NCBI GenBank assembly: GCA_026874595.1 | Contig: CM049306.1 | Span: forward strand, 94,107,642 to 94,171,641 | Reading direction: 5' to 3' | DNA length: 64,000 nt | Source of the DNA: Sipunculus nudus | Lineage: Eukaryota; Annelida; Sipuncula; Golfingiida; Sipunculidae | Part shown: positions 23,534-36,255 of the stretch, piece after piece | Numbering within the stretch: position 1 is the first letter of the stretch | Layout: every line of letters starts with the position of its first letter | Made by a program: the position numbers and the translations under genes | Notes under the pieces: model-generated | What the model was told of the DNA's origin: nothing | The model's input: the letters and a program-made list of their open reading frames with translations, nothing else | Database searches by the model: none

Positions 23534-26500
23534 TATATCGAATACCTCACTTGGGATGTAGCTGCGTGGCTTTTCTGTACTAGCCAGGACTTAGGGACAG
23601 AAGTTGGAGACTCTATACAACAACATCGTTAAAACTTCCGCTTCAGTGCCTCGGCTAATAACTTAACGAAATTAACAGAGACATCTAAAAATCTTTACCT
23701 TTGGCATATGTATCACAAAGTTACTGTATGGTGTGTTCAAACTGGCAAAGCGAACACCGTTGAATATTTGCTTAAGCCTTCAAAAAATTTCAAATAGTAC
23801 GTAAATAGTAATGAAATAATACACGTGCTTTTGGAATAAGAATTGAAAAAAGAACACTATAAACGTGCATAATTCTCCCGTAGTGTATCTGGTGACCTCT
23901 AACCTCATTAAATATGGGTGAATTCAGGAAAGAAACTCTATTGGTAAATATGTAAAATGAGTTTCATGAAAATCAATAGAATTTTTGGTAAGTCACCAAG
24001 GTGCCTCCAAAGTGCGGTGACCTCTGACCTCATTAAATATGCATGCATGGATTTTGCTAGAAATCGAACCTAGGCGAGATATTTTATTCATTTACATTTC
24101 TGATGAGTTTAATCAATCCTTCATATTCTTCGTAAGTTATCGCAGCGACACCACAAAGTAGTTTAGTGACCCGTGACATTATTTAATTTGTGGATGTTGC
24201 CCATAAAGTCGCAAATAATTCATCGTCTACTCAGAAATAAAAGAAAGTTCACTTGCACCGTAAGGTAAAGGAAAAGTATCATTGAGTTATAAGCGGAGTT
24301 CATTGATAAGTGATATCCGAGACTGTAAAAATCTGACTTGACAAATTTCATTGAAAAGTCAGAACATCAACGATATGTCTTGACACGTACATTATATGTG
24401 TTTCACTGGCCTCCTTTTCTTTAAATTTCTAAATATGATTCCCACACATTGGTATGATTTGACAGGCAAACATACAGATCGGTTGCTTTAAGGTTAATGG
24501 GAAGTATTTCCAATCCTTGTATATTATCAAATAAGGTACACATGTTATAAGAACCAGGTTTTCTTTCGATTGTCTGGCATCATGTTATAAATCAAATTCA
24601 ACCTCATCTCCTGCCCTTTTATTTTGTTTCAGTAAAACAAGGGGAATTGTATCTCGTTTTCATGTCATATATCAGTTTCTAAACCTGTTCACAGATGTCG
24701 CTACTTTCAAGCATTTTCTGAACAAAGCACTCAACCTTCAGTCCCATACAACATGAAGAAAAGGCATACACCGCCATTTTTTTTAATTTTTAAATTTCCC
24801 CTATCATCCACGTTATAAATAATGTACCCTCAAATATGTTTGCTTGAAATTTTCTGCTGCCCTGCGATTTTCACTGCCCTATCCAACTTAACGCCAATGT
24901 ATGGACTGACCTGGTATTAGGTCACTCTGACCAGAAGATGCATTTGTATATATTGTAATAATAAATAATAACAAAAACTGTTAAAAGTGATACATACGTT
25001 GGTCGACTCGTACACTGGAGAAACAGCAGCTTACCTGAATTCATATAGTGCAGTCAACAACATCAACTTTAACAATAAAAACAACAATATATGTATCACA
25101 TTTTATAAAACATTGATGGAAATAAATACAAAGAGTACAAAATTAATTCTACTCCCACACAGTAAAAGTTATACATATATTAAATAAGAAAGAAATACAA
25201 AAAAATAACAGTTTGTTTCCAAATTGGGCTATTCCGATTTTTTTTTAATTACGCATAAAGTTACTCACTGGAGTTATCATCTTCACGCAATAAATGTGTG
25301 TTCTTCTTTCATCGTCTTTATCAACAAAAAGTAGTAATAAATCCTTTACCACAGTGTAAACAATTTAAAAAACTTGTAGGTTTTGCTGCTTATGACAGTT
25401 TTGAAGTTAAAAAAACGTCTCAGCTCCTCATGTATCAAAGAATCTGCAGCCTTGTCCGTATCACTGCTCGTGATCTCTCCTACCCGTGTAATAAATCACT
25501 TCACATAATTAAGGGCACTGTCACTGACACAGACGTAAACACTATCAGTGTCAGGAACCCACAATAAAAGGAGCTTCCTCTTTGATGTAGACACGTTCCG
25601 GAGATACTGAAATCCAACTCTACATCAATTCTAACCTGTCCTGGCTTCATTTGATTAAGGCCCTCCACCCTCGTGAACACCATTGCCCTCTGACAAAGAA
25701 ATTACCAGATGATTAAGCGAACAAAAATTTTTAATGGATAAGTTTAGTCGTCGTCCTTTTCTTTAAAATCATTTTCATTGAATTCAGATGTTAATTCAGA
25801 AAGAAATAATCAGACAGCGTGTTTGCCGCATTACGAGCCTAATCGACTTAATTCATCAAAGAGATCGAGACGACGGCTCTCAATTAGGCTAAATTGAAAA
25901 CGAGGTTCAGCAAATCTCAGAGGCATGAGTGTTCATCATTTCCAGACCCGATGTCACGCGCCAATTAATTTGTCTTTAAAAAGCTTGTCTTGTGTAAAAA
26001 AGCCTTTCATCAAACATTGCCTGGTTATATTGTTGATTGGTGATAATCACTGGTTATGATATTTTTGGTCAGGAGTTTACATACGACGAATACTCATTTT
26101 TAATGTGTGTATTAATGGAATGTATCCAAGGAAGATTTTAAGGAATCTAGATTGCTTGCAAACAGTAATATTTTAATGGTCAGTAACGCAAATTCTTCCT
26201 GGCCCGGCTTATGCAATTGGATAATATGAGGACACAGTCTCGGTTAACCTGGTGACATATCATGCTATAGGAATCGGAGTAGCCGTAATTTCGAACATGT
26301 GATGTTGTTCAAGGAACATACATGCTGTATAAGTGTGCATCTCGTTTAAAAAAGAATAGTGTCTATATAGTTGTGTGAATACAGTCACGGACGTATTAAT
26401 TATTAGTGTCTATAGTCGTTTTTAATACAGTCACTAACTTATAAATATTAAACTTTTCACTCTCTCACACACACACATATATTTATATGTATTCATATAT

Positions 26501-27296
26501 ATGACGATTCTAGTAAAAAAAAAATGACTGCATAATGACAGTAAGAGAATCAGTGAATTTTGTTTAGAATTTCATTGAATTTACTGCCCCCCCCCCCCTC
26601 CCTTTCCCATGACCCCCTCCCACCTATCGAATTTATTACGTATATGGGTGAGGAGAATTCTATTTCTGTTGTGTTTATAGCGGTATAAGGAGAAAGAAGA
26701 CGTAAACTAGTTATACAGAGATAATTCAGTATCCTGTACAATTAAGCATTGATTATTAAATATATGCTCTCGAATTCTTTAGTTATATCTGAATTATTCC
26801 CAAACAACTTAAGTGTAAACCCATTCGATAAAAAAATGTAAAACAAGACTAGACTTTACAAATAAAACTGCCCAATTAAGATTTAAAAACTGCTAAATGG
26901 TTTACTAAATAAACTGAGGAAAAGGTGGTGCGGACATTATTTTACCGAATCAGTCTAAGAGAGCCGGATATAAGATATTTGGTTTTAGGCCTCTCGGACT
27001 CCCCAATTGACAGCGGGATTTCGCCATATCGATTCGCCATTTTTTTTCAGGCCCTTTGAGGACGTTGCTACCCAGTGTGCCACTTCATTCGATTTTTGTT
27101 AGTGTATCATTGATTGCATCATCAACTGCGTCACAATTCAAATGAACATTCAAGACTCGGCTGGGGATAGGTTATATAAAACGAGATAGGAATTTGAAAC
27201 CTCCCACTCCCCACTCACCCTAAGGCCACATAAAACAAAATCGACGCCCAGGATGTTTTCTTTTGTGAAGGCGCGACCGTTCATCGGAATTCTCGC
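23534..27296. other. Non-coding stretch
   Basis: Unique-looking AT-rich DNA. Frames 24987-25187, 25298-25567 and 25683-25501 (minus) have no recognised domain. A C12 run lies near 26586 and a short (CA)n near 26466. Confidence 0.5.
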
Positions 27297-27470
27297 TAAT
27301 ACGCGGCTCCGGATATCCTTGTTCTCCTGTACGGGAGGTAAAATATCACCTTTTTTGCAGGCGATTACCGGCAGGTGCGCCACTGTCGCAGCAGTCAGTG
27401 GGGGCAAAAACAAAAATGGCCGACGCTAAGTTTGTCTAGTCAGACTGTGATTACCGGTGACGCAGAGAAA

Positions 27471-27509
27471 ATGCCAGGATACCACTGCTGTGCGTACAAT
27501 TGTACGTAA
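27471..27509 (+). pseudogene. THAP-like protein start, truncated
   Basis: ATG opens MPGYHCCAYNCT and then meets TAA. A short Met followed by C-x-A-x-x-C is how THAP zinc-finger domains begin, and such domains occur in P-element and Kolobok-like transposases. Only 12 codons support this. Confidence 0.3.
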
Positions 27510-27816
27510 TAGAGCCGAAAGATGACGAATCTTGAAAATTACCCGTATATGAAATATTATTCATGCGACCTGACATTGAATTGCAACATCGTAGAAACCT
27601 CTTGCGTGGGGAGAGGATAAACACTCTCGAACGATAATATTAATAAATTTACCTTTTGAATAAAAATCATTTGTAAGAATTCTTGTACATATAGGTTATG
27701 TTGATGATATAACATATACTTAATATTATAATAAATTACATTATCTTATGAGATGATGACAACATAAACGAGTAAAGTTTGCTGTTACCGAAATAATATA
27801 TATCTACTACTTGTAT

Positions 27817-27828
27817 AAATATATATAT

Positions 27829-27868
<40 letters not shown>
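27817..27868. repeat. (TA)n microsatellite
   Basis: TA repeats with one AAA interruption, in the AT-rich middle of the 27.3-29.1 kb inverted-repeat element. Confidence 0.95.
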
Positions 27869-28189
27869 GAATATATACTTATTGGTTGTCCAAATTTTTT
27901 AAAATTATATAATGTAAATTATTTTTATATAAATAATACAATAAATAAAATGTTACATTTCAAGATTGGGAAAAGGAAGGTTAAAGATATTTCTACTGGT
28001 CGGTTACAATACTAAATATTTTTGTGTCAAAGTACAATATATAAAAGTATATATTGTTATAATATGTATTACATTAACATGTGTGTATGTGTGAGTTATA
28101 TATAAGCAGATGCATGTGGCTCTGAGCCTGTGTGTGTTATCATACAGATAAATATATCAGATATATACGCGTGTTTATCGTAATGTACC

Positions 28190-28192
<3 letters not shown>

Positions 28193-28254
<62 letters not shown>
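28193..28254. repeat. (TA)n(TG)n microsatellite
   Basis: TA repeats passing into TG repeats. Confidence 0.95.
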
Positions 28255-28739
28255 ATGGTGTGCGCGTGTGTGTGATTTGGGTGTTCATTTATGTATATAC
28301 ACTATACATGCATACTAATAAACAAACATATATACATCTGAAACATTTATATAATTGAAAAAAATACAAATGCACAGAGCCACATACATCCATTTGTACA
28401 TATTTGCATATAATATGAAGAATGAAAAAAAATAAAATTTAATAATTATATATAATATAAATATATTATCATTATATATAATATATATATATAATTATAA
28501 TATTTATTTATATAATATATAGGCCTATTATATATATTTTTATGTAATTATTTATATTCTAATTTATTACCATTCTTCATATCAGCCTATATATATTATA
28601 TATTATATTTTAATAGACATATATGTATACATATAACAATTTGTATATAAAAGAAAGGGTATATTTCTTCATTTTATTCAAATGTTTTGCATTTGTATTC
28701 TTTATTCATCAACCACTATATTATCCATGTACACAGAGC

Positions 28740-28979
28740 TCAAACGGAGAGATAGTTGTTCTCTGCTGCCAGCTCCATGTACTCGCCGACGTTTGTCATA
28801 TGCCGTGTCGATAAGTTCTGGCCCCTACGGTCCGCCTGTTGAGCAAGCCCAACAAGTTCGGCCTTTTTGTATCACGCACACTGAATTCCTAGAGCAGATA
28901 GGTAATTTTCAGTTGTTACGGTTTTAACACTATCATCCGTGGCTGATGACGATTCTGATGCACGATTACTGTCGGCCAT
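28740..28979 (-). pseudogene. SAP-like N-terminal ORF remnant
   Basis: From ATG at 28979 the frame reads a Ser-rich start (MADSNRASESSSATDDSV), then TENYLSALGIQ, an in-frame TGA, and KKAELVGLAQQADRRG. The spacing of YLSALGI and KKAELVGLA recalls SAP-type DNA-binding motifs. It ends at TGA 28740-28742. Function unknown. Confidence 0.35.
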
Positions 28980-29085
28980 ATTTGCTTTCGCCCGCAATGC
29001 TGCTGGTGCAGCAGCACTTACGCGCCTCCACTACAGGAGATCGAGGATCTCCGGAACCGCGTATTTGTGATTATGCCTCGACCCT

Positions 29086-29623
29086 TGTTAGGTATCGTTA
29101 AGGCTTAATCATCATGGGAAATTGATTAAACTATGTGTGGTTCATATGCACCATTAAAGGGATTATATCACATTTTTAATGTTCCCTGCAAATTTGTCGA
29201 ATACCATGTTTTCTCTCGACTGGTAGATCACGGAACCGTTACAAAGTTCGCCCGTATATTATCACACTACCCTGAGAACAATTAATTTTTATGGTATGGC
29301 CTAATGGAACATCTTAAAGTCACGTAATCACGCCCTTCTGATTTAGTTTCGCGTTCCATTAACACAAATCACAGTGCTGTTACTATGGCTTTCACTGCCG
29401 GCTGTTGCTGGTTCTGGTAATGGAGTCGTGGGGTACATTTAGGGATTTTGAAATGCGAGGCTTGTACTGGAGCACGTGGGAAATAAAAGTGTATAGACAA
29501 TACTGAAATGTCATTTTCTCATGCCATGTATACAAAACATGTTTACCTCAGGGGGCTGCTCAAAGAAGGTTTGGAACTTTTGTAACTGGCAAAACGTCAG
29601 GCGGCACAGATTAAATGCAGCCA

Positions 29624-29681
<58 letters not shown>

Positions 29682-31079
29682 CGAGAGAGAGAAATTTATG
29701 ACTATCAGCTGATTAATTAATTTCTTAAATATTATTTATTCTTTAAATATATGTCATAGTTTCATAAAAGCAACCAGACCATATATATAAACATATGGTA
29801 ATATAATAATACAGTAATATAAATATATGGATAAATTGGTTGCACAAAATCGATATTCTGATTAACATTGAAAATTTGTATTGCTATTTATATATTTATG
29901 TATGTATGTATTTATATATTTATTATGCTTAGATAGTCAAACAGTACTACGAATTTGAAATTATAAGATGGTTATATACGAAATCTGCATGTCTCCCAAA
30001 TGTGTTGGTCAAAATGGTCTGTGTAACTCAGCATGGCTAACCGTGAATGACGTAGGCGTTTAAACTTGAATGATGGGCCTAGTTTGACTAATTTTCCCAG
30101 TCGTACAAAGTCATAAGCCGGGGATCTTATATTTAGGCGACAAGTGAGGAATTAATACATATGAATGGGCAAATCCCATCTACAAGGTAACAGCCATCAT
30201 TACCTTTGCTCGCACGACTTTGCTGACAGTCACACATAACCCACGGGAGATAGATAGCCTTTGTTTCTTCAGAAAGTCAGCAGGCATGCAGGGAGATCTA
30301 CCATTACACTGAGTTATAACTGAATCATTTTCACACATCGCGGGTTTTTTTTTAGAAAATACACAAGATCATCTTATGAGTGGTCTGGTTTAACAAAATT
30401 TGGGTTTTGTAAGATGAGTTTACCAGAATATTCTGTACATGAATACCTTTTAACATCCTAATTCTAATAGTTATACCAAATTTTATTATAATTATCAGAC
30501 TGATCTGTAGCCTGTCATTGGCAAGAAGAGCACAGTGGTCTCACACTCACTCTGTGCACAAATGTGCAAAAATGGGTAACAATGACACAGTGAAATGAAA
30601 AAAAAAACTCCAGTATCTAGCAGTTGAGGATAGTAAGTGCTAAGTATAGCTTAAACGTGCATTCCATTAAGAAAAAAAATTCATTTTGCTTACAAAAAAT
30701 AGGTCAAAATAAGTGGCGCAACTTGTAATTCACGTTCTCAACCAAGTTTATGTCAATATTTGGTAAATTGGTGTTGGATAACTCATCTTATAAGCAAACA
30801 GAAATTAAACACTGCAATGAAGGTAGAGGTGGTAAATAAAAAAAAATTACATAAGTGGCAGTACCTGCAGCTTACACTGAAATGCCGGTCAAAGTATCAA
30901 AATATCTTAACATCTTGTGTTAATAGATCATATTCAGCAGCAGACAAACCATACACTTGAAATCGTAAAAATGTGTGATCAGGCAAATTCAAGAGTTCCG
31001 TAAAGAAAACCACTTTAAATACTTCAACTCAATTCACACTCATTTAGCTAGAACTGATTTAAAATATTCAGATGCCCTA
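29086..31079. other. Non-coding stretch
   Basis: Only the (TA)n tract at 29626-29679 stands out. Confidence 0.5.
29626..29679. repeat. (TA)n microsatellite
   Basis: Uninterrupted TA repeats followed by GCGAGAGAGAG. Confidence 0.95.
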
Positions 31080-31655
31080 CCCCCCCCCCCCCCCCCCCCT
31101 TTCCTGGGCCTTGCGTTTACGATTTGTGCCCTGTTAAACACTGGACGGTTTAAGAGTCACTACAGCTGAGCTAAAAACAATCATGTGGTGCCACCTGTCT
31201 TCAGCAACTGATAAAACTATTTATGATCAATGAACGTACGAAGTCTTACGACACAATATAGAACCACAGCTGAGAAACTGATACGACTGTTGTAAAATGA
31301 CGGTCTCAATAGTCGAAAAAATAGAAAATATACAGTCTTCAGGAACTGATAGCGCTGTCCATGAGCAATACGCATAAAAAAAATCATCGCGATCAATGCG
31401 TTTGTTATTAAGATATTCTTGGGTGCATTAACTGACCCCAAAACTCGGAGCATATTGGTCACAGTGACCTAATTACAGGTGTCCAGGAAGATTTTTCAAG
31501 GACCTCCCTGAATGTTTAGTCAGAAGTTTCTAGATCTAACGGTTACGATTTGTGCCCTGTTGACAGACAACCTGACGTACGATCGGACGTACGACGGACA
31601 AAGAGTGATCGCTTGAGTTCAGATGACTTTCGTTCAGCTGAGCTAACATTTACGA
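31080..31655 (-). mobile_element. Truncated Helentron-like fragments
   Basis: 31450-31655 matches the 5' end of the 13.85-17.37 kb element, with GGACAAAGAGTGATCGCTTG and TTCAGCTGAGCTAA. A second, shorter end piece lies at 31113-31178 (GTTTACGATTTGTGCCCTGT and ACAGCTGAGCTAAAAA). So two partial copies stand in tandem. No palindromic 3' terminus is present. A C20 run (31080-31099) marks the left edge. Confidence 0.7.
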
Positions 31656-32937
31656 AATTATTTGCTTCCTCACAGTGCATTACAGTGCTGTTCTTGGTAT
31701 TGGAAAACACGAGTTTTGAGCCTTCCACGCCACACAACACATCGTGATAGACCTCTTATGTCAGTGGGGCAAAACGTCGCTTCCTACGTGACCTACAAGC
31801 CCTTTCATATGTGTTCTTTTATGACATCTCTGGTTCATTCTGGTTGCATTTTGGTTTGATATCGGAAATATATATATATATTTATAACGGTTTCATTAAA
31901 ATGCTTAAATAAAAGTTAATATGTGACGTTTTCAGGCCTGAATTGATATGGAAAAGTTTTCTTGAAGATAAGATGCCATGTCATTTCACTGCCAATGTTG
32001 ATTTTACCAAAACTACTTCCTTAGATTGATCGTTTTTACTCTCAGAAGTAAAGGGTTATTTATAAAATACCTTTGTAAAGACGGTAAAAGCATCCTGAAG
32101 GATTCATAGACTCCTTGATAGGTTTATATAGTAGGTAATAAAAAATACAGAATAGGGAACAGAGCCGTGCTCTAGAATTTCGAATCAGTTGTCTTTTAAT
32201 GTGCGTGGGGGAGGGGGGAGGGGTCGTTATTTCAGGTTCAGGGATTCTTTAATATTTATTTGATTTATGAAATATTACTGAACAGATGTACATGCAAACA
32301 TGCAGAAATATAACCCCTAACTTTTGCCAAATATTATGTAATTTCCCATTTCGAAATGTTGTTTATGAACTTTATTTACGGTGAGTTAGCACTATTTCAG
32401 CTCTGGAATGCAGTTGGGAATGGAAGATGCATCAAAATGGCATAACCTGTATACTCTAAAAGCAAAGGAAGCATAATTGCTGACTTACCTATTTTTCATA
32501 TAAGACAGAAATCTGGCACCCTGATAATACACTTGCTTAACAAAAACAGTATTCTTACTGGACTTTTGAACGAATGCTATTGACTCAAATGTATTTTTGT
32601 CTAAAATGCCTTACGGTAAATATTACTGTTCTGACATTTTCCCCCATTTTTGTTTCTCTCTGTGGTGAAAAGTAAATATTTCTCTAATAACTTTACTCTG
32701 CAGTGAGATATATTTTTTCAGCTTGAAGCAATAATCAACATTTAATTTTAAGGATATCCCATGGCCTATTGGTGGCTGCTGATCTATATATTATATCTGG
32801 ATGAAGGTACGATAAGATTAATGTCTTATATTTTAGAGTCTCTGGATTTTAGGGTTTTCATGCTCAGTGTGAGGAATCATGTAGATGTTAAAACATTAGA
32901 GCAAATCGTTTAGGTTATATCGAGAACCATTATGTCA
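31656..32937. other. Non-coding stretch
   Basis: AT-rich, no recognisable coding or repeat structure beyond a G-rich run near 32205-32225. Confidence 0.5.
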
Positions 32938-33021
32938 TTAACACACCAGTGGGGTTCGAATCCACAACCTTTGGCTTAGAAGTCCAACGCCTTAATAAAC
33001 CACTAGGCTTCGCCCTAGCCT
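32938..33021 (-). mobile_element. tRNA-like SINE head
   Basis: On the minus strand AGCCTAGTGGTTTATTAAGG (A box) and GTGGATTCGAACCCCAC (T-arm, B box, 5-bp stem) are tRNA-like. Layout and A-box spacing resemble 988-1066 but sequence differs. The acceptor stem is not convincing, so a SINE head is preferred over a tRNA gene. Confidence 0.55.
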
Positions 33022-33204
33022 ATAATCAACATTTCATTGGTTTAAGAATTATAGTATGTCAAAGCGTCAAAATAAAATTTTGTGTGGCCAAAGTCTGCCC
33101 TTATTCATTCACTTATATGCATTTCGAGAATTCTACAAAAACTGTGTCTCAGCCCTTGCAGTTCACGGAGAACGGTTTGGCTGCAGGCGGATGCTTCTTA
33201 AAAA

Positions 33205-34080
33205 AACATTCTTACGCCCCCGCCACGAAGTGGCCGGGGCTTATAGTTTTATCCATGTCCGTCCTTCCGTCTTACAGAACTTCTTTACGCAATGCCTGCA
33301 GATATCGGCCTGATTTTTGGTGTGACGATGGATGATCACCAGTTACAGATCGAGTTCGCGTTTCGTCCCAGCTGACCTTCTTTTGACGGTAAGACGGCTT
33401 GTAAACATAGAAAATTTCATGTAAAAATAGAAATTTTCACGATAAATACACTTGTACAGACTTTTCTTTCATTGACAGCAGATTTTGACCTGATTTTTTG
33501 TGTGCGGGTGGATAATGACTAATTACAGAACAAGTTCGCATTTCCAGGCTGACCTACTTTTGACAGTATGACGGCTCTTGAACAGAGAACATTTCATGAA
33601 AAATGCACTTGTTCAGACATTTTTTTTGCAATGCCTGTAGATGTTTATCTAGCTTTTGGTGTGTGTGGTAGGTTGATTACCAGTTACACATCGAGTTCGC
33701 TTTTCGTCCCGGCTGACCTACTTCTGACGGCATGATTTCCAGGTGAGCGTCCTCATCCTTGTTCACGTCCATACTTTGGGAAACCTTGTATCTCTGACAC
33801 ACTACTCATTTCACACACGTGCTTTTCCGCGTGCATGTGAGGGAATACATGATTTATATAAGCGGGATTTTTCAGTGCGCCCGTTCAATTTCAAGTCAAT
33901 AGATGTTACCTTCAGACCACACGACAGTCATTCAAAATAAGGTATTCTTTTCTACAATTATTTCTTTTCATTATACCTGCAAGAATTGAACTGATCTTTA
34001 GTGTGTACTCTTAGAAAGATCAATTACAGATCCATTTTGCATTTCCTTCTGCTTGGCCAACATTTCCCTAGGAGTTATAC
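33205..34080. repeat. Diverged array with hairpin and TCCGTCC leader
   Basis: Begins with an imperfect hairpin (GCCCCCGCCACGAAGTGGCC then GGGGC) and ATCCATGTCCGTCCTTCCGT. Four units follow near 33291, 33472, 33628 and 33972, sharing ATGCCTGCAGAT, GATTTTTGGTGTG, CAGTTACAGATCGAGTTCGC and GGCTGACCTACTT. Organisation matches other Helitron-like arrays of the window; sequence differs. Confidence 0.7.
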
Positions 34081-36255
34081 TCCTTTACTAAGAATAATTC
34101 ATGAAATTTCTTATCATGGACATCACTGATCTACAATAAAAATATATTGTTATTTCATAAAGAGACATAGATAAAACTGTGGCTCCTTCAGTATTAAATG
34201 CTACATTTATACTCAACCACTTATACTCCACCAAATATTTCGTGGCATTCGTGTCGTTCCGACACATCTAGTTTCAGCCTTTATTATAACTGACGGTAGT
34301 GCAACTCCACACCTCAGGAAAGCCACTTTTTTTGGTTTTGAATTGTCGGATATGTTGCTTAGTGTGTCCTAAGGGGGAATTTTCCATACTTTCCTATTCA
34401 TCTTGAGCAATTTAACATTAAATCGATGTGGTTGCATTGTAGCGCCATCTACCAAAAACTACTCGTATCGTGTATCAAGCAAGGCAACTCGCTCCATGGA
34501 AAGAAAACTTGATGTCGCAAGTCGGATTTCGGAATTAAATCATAGTGATAACTCTTAAATGCAGATTTACAAGTGTTTGTGTTCTCTGTTCTCATGCCTG
34601 TTATAGTTCTTTTTAACTGCAAATAAAGCTTTCACAGGGTTAGTTTAAGATTAGCTTCAATGTAAACAAAAAACACGTTTGCCTGTTTTCGCAAACTAGA
34701 ATTATTCTAATATTAGCTAAAAGGTGTTTTGAACGAAAGCTACATTTTACCAACTATCATGATTGATAAATGGGTTTAAAATAATAACCACAGTTTTTCG
34801 ATCAAAGATAATTTAAAACAGCCAGGGGAGAATAGGGGATTTTAGAATAGGGGACTCGGATAACCCCTTCCACAGTGTAGAAAAATAATTTTGAAAAAGT
34901 AGGCCGTTATGCCGCAATCTGTAGACAAATCCCACGCTGTTCTTGTTACTTATTAGTAGCTTGTATCATTCGATTTCCCATATAATTTAGGTCGTAGAAA
35001 GGGGCATCTGCGCCCCCTGTTAAATCAGCCCCTGAATATCATCCAGAAAGAAAACTTGCAGCCGCGACAACCAAAATGTTGTGGAAATTTCGTGAAAGTC
35101 CTAACGCCAATCGACAGCGTCATCTGGTGTCAGAAACACACACCAAATTGTTATGCTGTTTCATATGTACCTTTCAATATATAAACGTGTGGACTTATAA
35201 ATGTGTCTCCTTTATCATAAATTTATATATTGATATTTTTACATGATGTTTTGCTCATATATTAATGTTAAAACAGACATTTCAACTTGAAGATTGCTCA
35301 ATCTCTACTGAAATGAATCCAAATATTAAGGCAAGGGATGATTCTAAAGAAAAGCAAAGATTTATAACAGCACCCCTACACGTATCTTTCGATTTCGAAA
35401 ATCTGTCCACATATGTCATTCTTGTGACCTGACATATAGCGATATTTACAATATACTTCCTGCCATCTGCCACCTAATCAAAATAAAGTCACCTGATGTC
35501 GGTTGATTTCATGAAATACAGTTATGTTATAAATAAGTAACCGCCATGGTTGGTTATATTAATAGATTAAAATTAACACAGGAAGTAAAGAAGAAAACGA
35601 TAGCAGGAGATTAATTAAACACCCAGATGTTCATGTACAGATCCTGTAAACCTACATGTGTTCTTTTCATGAGGGGTTCTGTTTTACACCGACATTTATC
35701 ACAAACCTGAGTTCTCTTTCCAAGACTGAAAGTACTTTCTTTACAAGTTTCCTGTAGATGCCCCCCATGATTTTTACTTTCACTCTCCGTCCAGCTGTTT
35801 ATAAGGTTGTAAGTGAAGACACTTTTAATTGGCGGTTGGCCTTTGGAGAAACACAAAAAATGATACAATTACGTTACTATGTGTAAATACCTATTAGTAT
35901 GGGGTACTTAATATTATACTGGTCTCTTTATCACATATTATACCTGCTCCCTTTTATGCATCCGATGTCATCTTCCAAACGATAGCGGTGAGCATATTCA
36001 TACATTGTCTTTTGAAGTCTCAGAAGCAACAGCGCATGCGCAGGTATAAGAATACTAGGGTAGCCCTGAATACACGACTTAGTTTGCATTTATATTGGGA
36101 TGGTAGGCCTTCTTGATACGTGAAACAAGTTGTACGGGAAGCTGTAACTGTAACTGTAGCTGAAACTGTTAAAATTAGGCGGTTGGTGAATTTACACAAA
36201 GTCGATGCGAAACTGCAAACTAACGTGTAATGGAAACCAGTCCTTTACTATTCCG
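34081..36255. other. Non-coding stretch
   Basis: Open frames of 63 and 85 codons (35473-35282 and 35868-35611, minus) show no recognised motif. Confidence 0.5.

Larger units (their letters stand above)
27297..29085. mobile_element. Inverted-repeat DNA element with two broken ORF starts
   Basis: Arms 27297-27420 and 28966-29085 are imperfect inverted repeats: AATACGCGGCTCCGGATATCC on the left corresponds to AATACGCGGTTCCGGAGATCC read inward on the right, and both arms end at AAAATGGCCGAC or AATATGGCCGAC. Inside the left arm lies a plus-strand start at 27471; inside the right arm a minus-strand start at 28979. The middle is AT-rich with no readable transposase. Confidence 0.55.

Noticed and set aside
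32938-33021. Functional tRNA gene (TCT anticodon)
   Set aside because: T-arm is good, but no convincing acceptor stem or CCA-compatible end was found.
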